This document shows positions 22,865-32,870 of a stretch of DNA of 64,000 nt, in pieces. The notes under the pieces are model-generated. The model made no database searches. It saw only the letters and a list, made by a program, of their open reading frames with translations, and was not told the DNA's origin. Every line of letters starts with the position of its first letter. The stretch's first letter is position 1. Made by a program: the position numbers and the translations under genes. The stretch lies in the NCBI RefSeq assembly GCF_030272615.1, contig NC_081414.1, forward strand, positions 47,358,501 to 47,422,500, written 5' to 3'. This DNA comes from Cryptomeria japonica. Lineage: Eukaryota; Streptophyta; Pinopsida; Cupressales; Cupressaceae.

Positions 22865-23102
22865 TTAAGTGGGTTGTCACTCTCGAGTAGTTATGTGTCG
22901 GTTGGTTGACGGTTGTGTACCTCTCGTCAACCGTCGGGTCCTTTAAATATGTCTATTGTAATCCTTGGCCAACCATTTATGGTCTCTTCTTTGTAATAAT
23001 TGCATGTGTGAATAAAGATATATCTTACTGCTGTGTCTGGCATGCATTGTCATGTACATTATTATTTCCTATAATTGAAACTGATACCGTAGCGGTAAAC
23101 AT
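22865..23102 (+). repeat. LTR or LTR end upstream of a Ty3-type gag element
   Basis: It carries tcctttaaatatgtc (a TATA-like box at 22938-22945) and ends at ...ggtaaaca. It is followed by ttttggcatcgttgcc, which resembles the tttggcgccgttgcc phrase found just inside the 5' LTR of many plant Ty3 elements. This would make it the 3' end of a 5' LTR. The 5' limit is not clear, and no matching direct copy lies downstream. Confidence 0.55.
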
Positions 23103-23499
23103 TTTGGCATCGTTGCCTTGAAAGAAATCGGGTCAGCCTTGAGTTATTCATACCCATAGACCTCATTAAAGGTGAGAAGAGGCCATAGGGTGGTCAAAAC
23201 CAAGCGATTAGGTGATCCGCCGACCCTTGGTCGGAGGGAGCACAAAGATGAGTCGAAGCCTGGAAGTACTCGGAGTGTTGGGATGCTTGAGGTGGACGTG
23301 TAGAGGACGCCTGCGTCGCCGAGAGTGCAGGGAAAGCATCGGAATGTTGCAGTCGAAACAATCCACCTAGGTCTGACACACAATGCCAATACACACGGTA
23401 CCTTCCGAGTAAAAAAAATGGTGAACACCTGAGAGAAGTAGAAACTGCTGAAGTTCACGAGGGATGGATTAGAGGATCCCGTACGACATTGTAAGACAT
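23103..23499 (+). other. Leader of the Ty3-type gag element
   Basis: Between the putative LTR end and the first gag-like residues. More G+C-rich than its surroundings and with no intact frame. Confidence 0.45.
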
Positions 23500-24908
23500 G
23501 AATATCAATATGGGAGGCGAGTGGCCAAGATGATAAGGACTACTAGCTGAAGGCATTTCCCGCCACCCTTCGAGGGATCACCATTGACTAGTACACATAC
23601 CTCGACACCTAGTACAAGACGAGATGGAGTGATTTGAAGAAGGCGTTCCAGGAGGAATTCAAACTCTTGAGGGATGACAATGAGATCATGGCTGAAATCT
23701 ATAATACCAAGCAAGGGAAAAATGAGAGAGCACACGCTTACAACTGTAGGCTCAAAGAACTGTTGAACAAGATGGAGAACCAGCCAACCGATGAGTTGAA
23801 GAAGAGGTGGTTCACGGAGGGATTGATACCCTCACTGTGCAAGAAGATGAAAGTAGTGCCTCCGTCCTCGTACGCCAATGCTTACAATTGAGCGATGGAC
23901 ATCGAGAGTGAAAACAAAACCTCCTGAGAGAAGAGGAAGACTGATGATGATGAGAGCACCGAAGGTAGCAGTGATGAAGAATCCAAAACCATACGAGCCC
24001 TTCGACAGGATATGTTGAGAATGATGAAAGAATTGAAGGCTGAGAAAGGAACCAACAAAGAAATTAATGAACTATGGTGTACTAAGTGCAAAAGTGAGGG
24101 GCACACATAAGGTAATTGTCCTAGAAATATGTTTTGTGAAATTTGGCAAGTGCTAGGGCATTCAATCAAGGAGTGCCCATACAATTTGAAGATGAGAAGT
24201 ACACAAGTACTCTTCACACAAGGAGAGTCCATCCCATCGAAATCATAAAATGTATCGCCAAGTGGTTATGGAAATCAATGAGGGCGAAACCAAATACAGT
24301 TTGACTCCAAAGGACGTCTTATCATACGATGCCGACAATGTAGTGAATGGAGACACTTTGTGAGAGATTGCCAAAACAAGGAAGACAATGTACAATTATT
24401 GTGCAAATGGTGTGGACCAGGTGACCATGAAGACACCAACTGTCCAAAGCAAAAAGGGGTAAATATGGTATACATCAAAGAGCCAGACGAGGAGGTACTC
24501 GCAATCATGAGGTTACAAAGTAAAAAAGCAGTGTACCCCGATCCCCTTACAGAGAAGGAAAGACTCAGAGAGGCAAAGGTGGATGTTGAACGGGCAATGG
24601 TGGAGGAGCGAAGGGCCGCTGGTACTCCACCACGGTCGGAGTCCGAGAAAACTATCATTAAACAAATGTTGCAAGCTACCGTACCAATACGGGTATCTGA
24701 GCTTCTGCAAACTATGCCACAATTGAAAATGGCCCTCACAAATGTAGTTGGCGACAATATCATCGACCAGGAACACCATGAGCCGGTGGAAAAATCACCT
24801 GGCACATCTGCCATGGATCAACCAGCGGCAAAACCATCTGGCACATCGACTGCGGACGCCATGCTGCTCACTGTGAGTATTGGCCAGGACCCAGTTGTAG
24901 TCGAAATG
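23500..24908 (+). pseudogene. Ty3-type gag with four zinc knuckles (5' part of a split gene)
   Basis: One frame runs from about 23530 to the insertion point at 24908 with a few stops, including TGA 23889 and TAA 24108. The core reads AFPATLRGITIDWYTYLD, then KKAFQEEFKLLRDDNEIMAE: Retrotrans_gag type. After an acidic/basic linker come four zinc knuckles: CTKCKSEGHT*GNC (near 24080), CEIWQVLGHSIKEC (second Cys replaced by Trp), CRQCSEWRHFVRDC (near 24332) and CKWCGPGDHEDTNC (near 24400). Most plant Ty3 Gags have one or two. A charged, helical region then leads towards protease. The frame continues at 32475 after a nested chromovirus, without a shift. Confidence 0.8.
24904..24908 (+). other. Target-site duplication AAATG (left copy)
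   Basis: AAATG here and at 32470-32474 flanks the chromovirus exactly. A 5-bp duplication is standard for Ty3 integrases. Confidence 0.95.
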
Positions 24909-25644
24909 TGTAATGTCCCCACTCTAGCAGATTGACCAAGTATATGTGCGTTAGCCTAGCTCTACATGGTCCCGAGGGCTAACGAAGGGTTTAAAGGGAT
25001 CCTGGAGTGTTTTGGCCCAGTCATTTCTAGTTTGGGCCAAAACGAAGTTGATTTACTTAGTTTCAGGCATACTTACTATTTTTAGTAAGTCAGCAGGACA
25101 CAACGGGGGCTAGTTTTGGTGATTGGATTTGATACTCCTTGGCAAGAGCTTTCCGACGAGCTATCACTCACGCTATTCGGAGTCTGATTGCTAATATATT
25201 TTAATGCCTGAAGTTTTATTAAAGTAACATTTAATTTAATTGTAAAATATTAAAGTGTTACTTTAATATTTATTTTATGGAGATATGCGTAAATCAAAGG
25301 GGCAACCAAGGGAGACATAAGTGAATATTTTAATATGTTTTATCGAACATGTTTTATCCCACATTGCTTGAGTGAGTTGGGTCGCCCCTTGGAGAAAGAA
25401 TAAAAGGGAGCTTTTGTGGCTTCATTGGGCATGTGGAATATGAGAAGAATTTGGTGTGTGAGTTGCAAATCCGTTCTTGGCATTAGAGAACGTCTATCCT
25501 CTCTTGTGACATTCTAGACGTCATTTCCTTGGGGTTTGGCCTTTGGAATCCTTTGCCATCAGCTTCATTTACAGGCAGATTGGGTGTTTTTTCCAGCTAC
25601 AAGCAGCAGCATTATTTGGTTGCATTTCTAGCTACAGGCCGCGA

Positions 25645-25768
25645 CACTATTCACGCGGGTACTATTCACGTGACACTATTCACGCGGGTACTATTCACGC
25701 GGCACTATTCACGTGGGTACTATTCACGCGGCACTATTCACCTGGCACTATTCATGCAGCACTATTCA
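25645..25768 (+). repeat. LTR minisatellite with CACGTG/CACGCG words (5' LTR)
   Basis: About eight units of 14-16 bp on the pattern (g/t)(g/a)(c/t)actattcacg(c/t)g. Some units contain CACGTG, the plant G-box core. The equivalent array in the 3' LTR (31890-32048) has more units. Position is after the probable transcription start, so it would be in the R/U5 RNA. Confidence 0.9.
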
Positions 25769-26030
25769 TGTTACTGTAGCAGCAGAATTAGAAACTTTGG
25801 TTGGAACATTATGTCAAAATGCTGAGTATTTAGTGAGTTGAAAATAACCTGCTATGTATTTGATTTTGTTAATTCTGGAAATAATATTATAACAGCAGTA
25901 GTTCAATTTCCAGCTTGCCTATTATTGTAAATTCTTTTTAGTTCATGTTATGTGGTTTCATACCTGTGCAAAGACTTAAAAACCAAAAAAAAAACATTGA
26001 AACATTAAACGGAGGAATAAGGAGTTGGCT

Positions 26031-26187
26031 GCAAACTGTTTGACTAAATTCCTATCAGCAGTGGGGTTAGTTTTTGGGCATTCTAGGGTGTCCATTACAA
26101 TGGTATCAGGAGTTGGCTGCAAACTGTTTGACTAAATTCCTATCAGCAGTGGGGTTAGTTTTTGAGCATTCTAGGGTGTCCATTACA
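26031..26187 (+). repeat. Tandem duplication of the LTR terminus including primer-site-like bases
   Basis: The phrase from aggagttggctgcaaactg to ggtgtccattaca is present twice. The first copy is followed by atggtatcagg, a near match to the primer site, and the second by the true site gtggtatcagagc. The 3' LTR has the same double end, so the duplication pre-dates this insertion. Confidence 0.9.
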
Positions 26188-26188
26188 G

Positions 26189-26200
26189 TGGTATCAGAGC
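26189..26200 (+). other. Primer binding site of the chromovirus
   Basis: TGGTATCAGAGC, one base after the LTR's CATTACA. Initiator tRNA-Met type. Confidence 0.93.
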
Positions 26201-26280
26201 AGAAGATTCTACCATCTTGTGGGAAACTTCCACCAAAACATATTGCAGAAATAAAATAGGTCCAGAATGTATGATTGAGC

Positions 26281-27680
26281 ATGCGACAGGGGCATTATAA
26301 TTTTCGCAATACCAGGGCCAGACAAAATAGAAATTCGGATAATCAGAGTGAGCAGTCTAGTTCATCCGTGCAGGTGGACATAGAATCCAGTCATACAGAC
26401 ATAGAGGAAATATTCTTCGATCAGGACAGCAGTATGGGTGACCGAGATGAGAGGAATATCGTTCCAGATCAGGGGGAGGTAATGTTCAGACAGTTGCTGG
26501 CTACGTTAGAGCAAGGGCAGCGTATGCAGCAGGAGCAGAATAGGCGAATGGACATGATGTTGCAGCTTATGGCTAGACAGATGGGCGTTAATATTAATCC
26601 AGGTGATGCCAACAATGGAAACAATAACAATGGGGGAAACGATAACAATAGGGGCAATGATAATAATGGAGGCCGAGGCAACAACAATGGCCCTGAGAAT
26701 AACATTAATGGTAATAATGGACATGGCAACAATGGGATTGAGGTGGATAACTTTAGACACATTGCACACCCAGCTCGAACAGTGAGCTCGAGACCTCTTC
26801 TACCCACCTTTCCACCTAGGGATCCGGTTCAACCAGTGAACAAACCGCAAATTACTGAGTTATAGGGTCAGTTTAGGAGGGACTGGGAGGCCAGTGGACC
26901 CGAGTTTCAGGCAGATATTTCCCTCAGAGATTATATGGACTTGAGGATGAGACATATGCCTAGAGCAGGGGGGAGGAATCAGAATTTTGAGCTGAGGAAG
27001 AAAGTTGGAAAACTTTCCTTGCCTTATTATGATGCTTCAGGGAAGATGACTGCACGAGCTTGGGTGCAGAAGGTAGATACATACTTACAGCTTAATCCTA
27101 TGCCTGAGGAGGAGGCTATCAAGTATGCGGCTATGCATTTGGACGGCGTTGCGCATGAATGGTGGCATCATGGCATGGTGACTCTGGGGCATAATCAAAT
27201 TACATCCTATGAGGAATTCACAGAAAGATTGATTGAGAGATTTGACACTAGGGATCCCGAGTTACATTTCAAGGAGCTAGCACAGTTAAAACAAACAGGT
27301 TCGGTGGATGCTTACATTGCCGAGTTTCAGCAGTTGTCTGTACTTGTTACTGATATCTCTCCTAGGAGATTGGTGGTGTTATTTTGTGATGGGCTTGCTG
27401 ATCCATTACGTGGTTGGGTGAAGGGACATGATCCACTCACCTTAGCAGAAGCAACTAAAAAGGCACGAGATTTAGCCCCTTCGGTATACAAAGGAAAATA
27501 CCATTCAACAGATTCTTCCTACTGCAAGGACAAAGACAAAAAACCATTTCAGAAAGAGTATAACAAACCCAAAGAAGGATCAAAAGGACTAGACAGCGAA
27601 ACCTTGAATGAACTTCGAAAGAAGAAACTGTGCTTCCAGTGTAGAGAGCCTTGGGACTTATCTCATAAATGCCTCTCAAG
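26281..27680 (+). pseudogene. Chromovirus gag (one stop, ends in a frameshift)
   Basis: From the ATG at 26281 the frame encodes an Arg/Gln-rich N-terminus. Next comes a strongly Asn/Gly-rich low-complexity segment (GNNNNGGNDNNRGNDNNGGR, about 26610-26730). An in-frame TAG at 26863 interrupts it. The same frame continues through a Retrotrans_gag domain (LPYYDASGKMTARAWVQKVD..., AMHLDGVAHEWWHH, FDTRDPELHFKEL) and an atypical zinc knuckle CFQCREPWDLSHKC. The TAG could be a C-to-T change of a Gln codon. At about 27670, right after the knuckle, the meaningful frame moves by one base into the Glu/Ser-rich linker (EYFSAEESESEGEDQ). Gag packages the element RNA. Confidence 0.88.
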
Positions 27681-29660
27681 GCTAAGGCAAATCAAATGGA
27701 GTATTTTTCAGCAGAGGAGTCAGAGTCAGAGGGGGAGGATCAGCACTCTGATTCAGATGAGAGTAGTACTACAGAGAGGAGCAGAACTGCTGAGGATGAC
27801 AGATCATTGGCACGGTTAACCGAGGCTCAGAAGGCAATCACCTTTAAGGTGAGAGGTACTATCCAGGGATAGAAGGTGATTTCCCTTATTGACACTGGGG
27901 CTACGCATAACTTTATTGATACACAGTTGGTAGCCAGGAAAGGCTTACAGACAGAGGAGCATGATGGTTTTAGAGTCATGGTGGCTAATGGCCAAAAACT
28001 ATTATGTACTCAGAAGGTTTCGGATCTTCACATTAGATTTGGAGATGGTTATGAGTTGGAAGATGATTTCTATGTTGTGGACATGGGAGATTACGACGTC
28101 ATCCTCGGTATGACATGGATGGCATCGCTGGTTGAGTTCACTTTCAATCTAGCGAAATTGGAGATGAGGTTTCAGCATGAGGGTAGGACTGTTGTGCTCA
28201 GGGGACTTTCAGATGGGAGTTGCAGGGTAGTGTCTTTGAGGAGAATGGAGAGACTTTTTCGACATAATGACATAGAGTGGGCAACAGAGTGCTTAGTTAT
28301 GCCAGCTTCACCGGAGCCTCGAGTGAAGAGTCATCCACCAGATATACAGGAGATACTTGACAGGCATGCCAAGGTATTTGGTGATATTCCTCATGGGGTT
28401 CCTCCCGATAGGGGTGCAGAGCATGTTATTGAGCTCGAAGAGGGAGCCAAACCAGTGATGATCACTCCCTATCGTCATCCTAAGAAACATAAGGATGAGA
28501 TAGAGAAGGCAATTAAGGAGTTGTTGGAAATGGGGCACATCAGGCCCAGCAAAAGCCCCTTTGCTTCCGCAGTTGTCTTGGTTAAGAAGAAGGATGGAAC
28601 AATGCGCATGTGCATTGACTACAGGGCCTTGAACAAAAAAACCATTAAGAACAGGTACCCCATTCCGCGGATAGATGAGCTAATAGATGAGCTACATGGG
28701 GCATGTGTCTTCACAAAGATAGATTTGAGATCAGGGTATCATCAGATCAGTATGAGGGCAGAGGACATTGAGAAAACAGCTTTTCGGTGTCACTATGGTC
28801 ATTTTGAGTTTCTGGTTATGCCATTTGGGCTAACTAATGCTCCTGCTACTTTTCAAAGTTGCATGAACCAGGTGTTTAGGGGGCAATTGAGGAGATACGT
28901 TTTGATTTTCTTTGATGATATTTTGGTCTTTAGCAAGACATGGAGGGAGCATTTACAGCATCTTGAGGAGGTGCTATCTATTTTGGAGAGAGAGTCCCTG
29001 TATGCCAAGGAGTCTAAGTGTGAGTTCGGGTTGACAGAGCTTTTGTACCTTGGTCATATTATCAGTGCAAAGGGAGTTCGGGTGGATCCTGAAAAGATTA
29101 GAGCTATTGTTGATTGGCCCACACCTACGAACCTTACTCAGCTTAAGGGGTTCTTTGGCTTATGTGATTTTTATAGAAGATTTGTTAAGGGGTTTTCTCA
29201 GACAGCTGCTCCCTTGACAGATCTTACTAAGGGGGGGGCCTTCATGTGGACAGAGGCAGCACAGAGGTGTTTTGAGCATTTCAAGCAGGTGATGTCTTCA
29301 TGTCCAATTCTAGCTCTACCAGACTTCATGAAGCCCTTTGAGCTTCATTGTGATGCATCGGGTGATGGGATTGGAGCAGTATTGATGCAGGAGAAGCACC
29401 CCATTGCTTTTGAGAGTAGGAAGCTTCGAGGTGTGGAGAGGAGCTATTCTATTTATGATTGTGAGATGTTGGCCATCATGCATGCCTTGGCCAAATTCCG
29501 ATCCTACTTGGTTGGAGGGAAGTTTGTGATCAAGACGGATCACAATAGCATAAAGTATTTCATGAGCCAGCGAGACTTGAATGACAGGCAGCAGAAGTGG
29601 GTCACTAAATTGCAGGCTTATGACTTTGACATTGAGTTGTCAAAGGGAAGAGGAATGTAG
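27680..29660 (+). pseudogene. Chromovirus protease, reverse transcriptase and RNase H
   Basis: After the linker and an in-frame TAG (27870-27872, probably from CAG) the frame is open for 594 codons. Protease: [12 protein letters not shown] (D-T-G at about 27888). Reverse transcriptase: [23 protein letters not shown] and the catalytic FFDDILVFS (Asp-Asp at 28914-28919). RNase [17 protein letters not shown] and [11 protein letters not shown]. The frame fails at about 29645 (SKGRGM*), where the expected [15 protein letters not shown] continues one frame over, a single-base indel. All catalytic residues are present. The sequence is close to the pol at 59094-61630. Confidence 0.92.
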
Positions 29661-31174
29661 TAGCTGATGCCTTATCCAGAAGACCTCACATTTGTGCTCT
29701 TGCAGAGATTACAGGAGATTGGAGGGATAAGATTATAGCAGAGTATGTCGGCGATACTTGGGCATCTGGTTTGATTTCAGGTACTACGCAGGATGATCGC
29801 TATGAGGTGATAGATGGATTGATCAAATTTCAGGACAGAGTTTACTTGATTCCGTCATCACAGTTGAGAGAAGCGATACTTAGGGCATTTCATGATGCAC
29901 CTACAGCTGGGCATCCGGGGGTCTTCAAGACCTATAGGCAGATCCGAGAGCGATTCTCATGGAGAGGGCTCAAGGATGATGTTCAGAGGTATGTCAGGGA
30001 GTGTGCAGTTTGCCAGCAGAATAAGGGAGAGCACACGTTCCCTGCAGGTTTACTACAGTCCTTGCCCATCCCAGATAGGAAATGGGAAAGTATTTCAATG
30101 GACTTTATCACTGGGTTGCCACGAGTGCAAGGGAGGGATTGCATCTATGTGGTGGTAGACTGCTTAACGAAGTTCGCTCACTTCTTTGCTATTGCGTCCA
30201 CTTACACAGCAGCACAGGTGGCAGATCTTTTCTTCAGAGAGATATTCAGGTTACATGGGCTACCTAGATTCATTGTCAGTGATCGGGATAGTAAATTTAT
30301 GAGTATTTTCTGGCAAGAGTTGTTTAGGTTGTGTGGCACAGATCTTACACCCAGCACTAGTTATCATCCGCAAACAGATGGGCAGACGGAGATTGTGAAT
30401 AAATGGGTGGAGGGATATTTGAGGAACTATGTGACTACACAGCAGAGGGATTGGGTTAGATGGTTGCATATGGGAGAATACTGTTACAACACTACATATC
30501 ATATGTCCATCAGGATGACACCCTTCATGGCACTTTATGGTTATGAAGCACCAAGCTTCATGGATCTGGTTTTGGGGGACAGCAGGGTGCCCAAAGCCAA
30601 AGACTTATTGCAGGATAGTCAGGATATCTTGAGAGTGCTCAAGGAGAACATACAGCAAGCTCAGAATCAACAAAAGTTGTATACTGATCAGCACAGGGTA
30701 GAGCGCAGTTTCGAGGTAGGGGATATGGTATACTTGAGGCTATAGCCATATAGGCAGTCATCTCTCAAGAGGAGCGGGGCAGAGAAGCTGAAGCCTAGAT
30801 TTTATGGTCCCTACAGGGTGATTCGCAAAGTGGGCGAAGTCGCCTATGAGCTTGAGCTTCCAAAGGGCAGTCGAGTACACAATGTATTTCATGTGTCTAG
30901 GCTTAAGAAAGCTATTGGTCAGAGTGTAGTACCTTCTGCAGATTTACCTCCTTTGGATGAGGAGGGGAAGCTCGTGTTAGTACCTGAGGCTATTCTGGAC
31001 ACCAGAGAGAGGAAACTCAGAAACAGGATAGTGAAGGAGTATTTGGTCAGATGGAGAGACTTGCCGGAGGAAGATGCTACATGGGAGAATGAGCAGGTGA
31101 TACAGCAGGCTGGACTGAGATTGCTTGAGGACAAGGAATTTCAAGGGGGGCGGACTGTAATGTCCCCACTCTAG
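29650..31174 (+). pseudogene. Chromovirus integrase with C-terminal chromodomain
   Basis: Continues RNase H ([20 protein letters not shown]) in the shifted frame. Zinc-binding HHCC: HDAPTAGH..., then CAVCQQNK (about 29890-30025). Catalytic D-D-E core: SMDFITGLP, SDRDSKF and HPQTDGQTEIVNKW. A TAG at 30743-30745 (YLRL*PYRQ, expected Gln) breaks the frame; it then continues through the GPYRVIRKVG/FHVSRLKK module to a chromodomain ending VKEYLVRWRDLPEEDATWEN. Chromodomains steer integration to modified chromatin. The stop codon lies 18 bases inside the 3' LTR, so the last residues (VMSPL) are LTR-encoded. Confidence 0.92.
31143..31155 (+). other. Polypurine tract of the chromovirus
   Basis: aaggggggcggac directly precedes the 3' LTR. 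It overlaps the last codons of pol. Confidence 0.85.
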
Positions 31175-32469
31175 CAGATTGACCAAGTATATGTGTGTTA
31201 GCCTAGCTCTACATGGTCCCGAGGGCTAACAAAGGGTTTAAAGGGATCCTGGAGTGTTTTGGCCCAGTCATTTTTAGTTTGGGCCAAAACGAAGTTGATT
31301 TACTTAGTTTCAGGCATACTTACTATTTTTAGTAAGTCAGCAGGACACAACGGGGGCTAGTTTTGGTGATTGGATTTGATACTCCTTGGCGAGAGCTTTC
31401 CGACGAGCTATCACTCACGCTATTCGGAGTCCGATTGCTAATATATTTTAATGCCTGAAGTTTTATTAAAGTAACATTTAATTTAATTGTAAAATATTAA
31501 AGTGTTACTTTAATATTTATTTTATGGAGATATGTGTAAATCAAAGGGGCAACCAAGGGAGACATAAGTGAATATTTTAATATGTTTTATTGAACATGTT
31601 TTATCCCACATTGCTTGAGTGAGTTGGGTCGCCCCTTGGAGAAAGAATAAAAGGGAGCTTTTGTGGCTTCATTGGGCATATGGAATATGAGAAGAATTTG
31701 GTGTGTGAGTTGCAAATCCGTTCTTGGCATTAGAGGACGTCTATCCTCTCTTGTGACATTCTAGACGTCATTCCCTTGGGGTTTGGCCTTTGGAATCCTT
31801 TGCCATCAGCTTCATTTACAGGCAGATTGGGTGCTTTTTCCAGCTACAAGCAGCAGCATTATTGGTTGCATTTCCAGCTACAGGCCGCGACACTATTCAC
31901 GCGGGTACTATTCACGTGACACTATTCACGTGGGTACTATTCATGTGACACTATTCACGCGGGTACTATTCATGTGGCACTATTCACGCGGGTACTATTC
32001 ACCTTCACCTGGCGCTATTCACGCGGCACTATTCATGCAGCACTATTCATGTTACTGTAGCAGCAGAATTAGAAACTTTGGTTGGAACATTATGTCAAAA
32101 TGCTGGAGTATTTAGTGAGTTGAAAATAACCTGCTATGTATTTGATTTTGTTAATTCTGGAAATAATATTATAACAGCAATAGTTCAATTTCCAGCTTGC
32201 CTATTATTGTAAATTCTTTTTAGTTCATGTTATGTGGTTTCATACCTGTGCAAAGACTTAAAAACCAAAAAAAAAACATTGAAACATTAAACGGAGGAAT
32301 AAGGAGTTGGCTGCAAACTGTTTGACTAAATTCCTATCAGCAGTGGGGTTAGTTTTTGGGCATTCTAGGGTGTCCATTACAGTGGTATCAGGAGTTGGCT
32401 GCAAACTGTTTGACTAAATTCCTATCAGCAGTGGGGTTAGTTTTTGGGCATTCTAGGGTGACCATTACA
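31156..32469 (+). repeat. 3' LTR of the chromovirus
   Basis: 1314 bp, 35 bp longer than the 5' LTR, mainly because the actattcacg array (31890-32048) has more units. Contains the same stem-loop (31199-31231), palindrome (31318-31337) and doubled terminus. Its last CATTACA is at 32463-32469, followed by the target copy AAATG. Confidence 0.95.
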
Positions 32470-32870
32470 AAATGGAGATCATGGGATGGAAGCTGACCAA
32501 TACCATAGTGGACGACAGCTCTAGAGTAAATGTATTGCTGGAAGAAACATGGAGGGGTCTGGGCAAACCAACTCTCTGGCCACCAACATTTCATCTTGTA
32601 GGTGTCGACCAACATGGTATCAAACCCTTGGGAACACTTATGGCACAGAAGGTCATTATTGGCACTCAACCCTTCCTCCTGCACTTGTGGTCATTCCACT
32701 GGAAAAGAAGGCATACGACGCCCTCCTTGGAAGGGGTTGGCTGATCGTAGCCAAGGCGAACCATAATTGGAAGAAGAACACACTCCATCAAGAGCGTAGG
32801 GCGGAAGTACGTCATCGACTTGAGAAACAAGGCAATGAGTAAAGAACTGGCATCCTTCGACTCAGAGTTT
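32470..32870 (+). pseudogene. Protease region of the split Ty3-type element (3' part)
   Basis: From the right target copy the frame of the interrupted gag-protease gene continues directly (EIMGWKLTNTIVDDSSRVNV). VDDSSRVNVL is the active-site region of a retroviral-type protease in which D-[ST]-G has become D-S-S. A frameshift near 32640-32670 leads to VVIPLEKKAYDALLGRGWLI, the protease C-terminal ILGRxWL-like phrase, followed by KANHNWKKNTL. Another shift near 32780 leads to a frame continuing KSVGRKYVIDLRN. No reverse transcriptase motif was seen before the next LTR at 34952. Confidence 0.75.

Larger units (their letters stand above)
24909..26187 (+). repeat. 5' LTR of the chromovirus
   Basis: 1279 bp, TGTAATGTCCCC...CATTACA. 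Landmarks: stem-loop gttagcc...gggctaac (24950-24980); palindrome acttactatttttagtaagt (25071-25090); TATA-like agaataaaaggg (about 25396); minisatellite of actattcacg words (25645-25765); and a 73-bp tandem repeat of the LTR's last bases (26031-26187). Confidence 0.95.
24909..32469 (+). mobile_element. Full-length Ty3 chromovirus nested in another element's coding region
   Basis: A 7.56 kb element: 5' LTR 24909-26187, primer site, gag, protease, reverse transcriptase, RNase H, integrase, chromodomain, polypurine tract, 3' LTR 31156-32469. The LTRs begin TGTAATG and end CATTACA, and the target duplication AAATG is perfect. All expected domains are present in order, but the coding region has at least three in-frame TAG stops and two frameshifts, so this copy is not autonomous now. 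The LTRs differ by a small number of substitutions and by repeat number in an internal minisatellite, so insertion is fairly recent but older than that of the copia at 14594. Confidence 0.96.

Noticed and set aside
26469-26807. Minus-strand leucine/proline-rich ORF opposite the chromovirus gag
   Set aside because: A shadow of the Asn/Gly-rich gag segment on the other strand.
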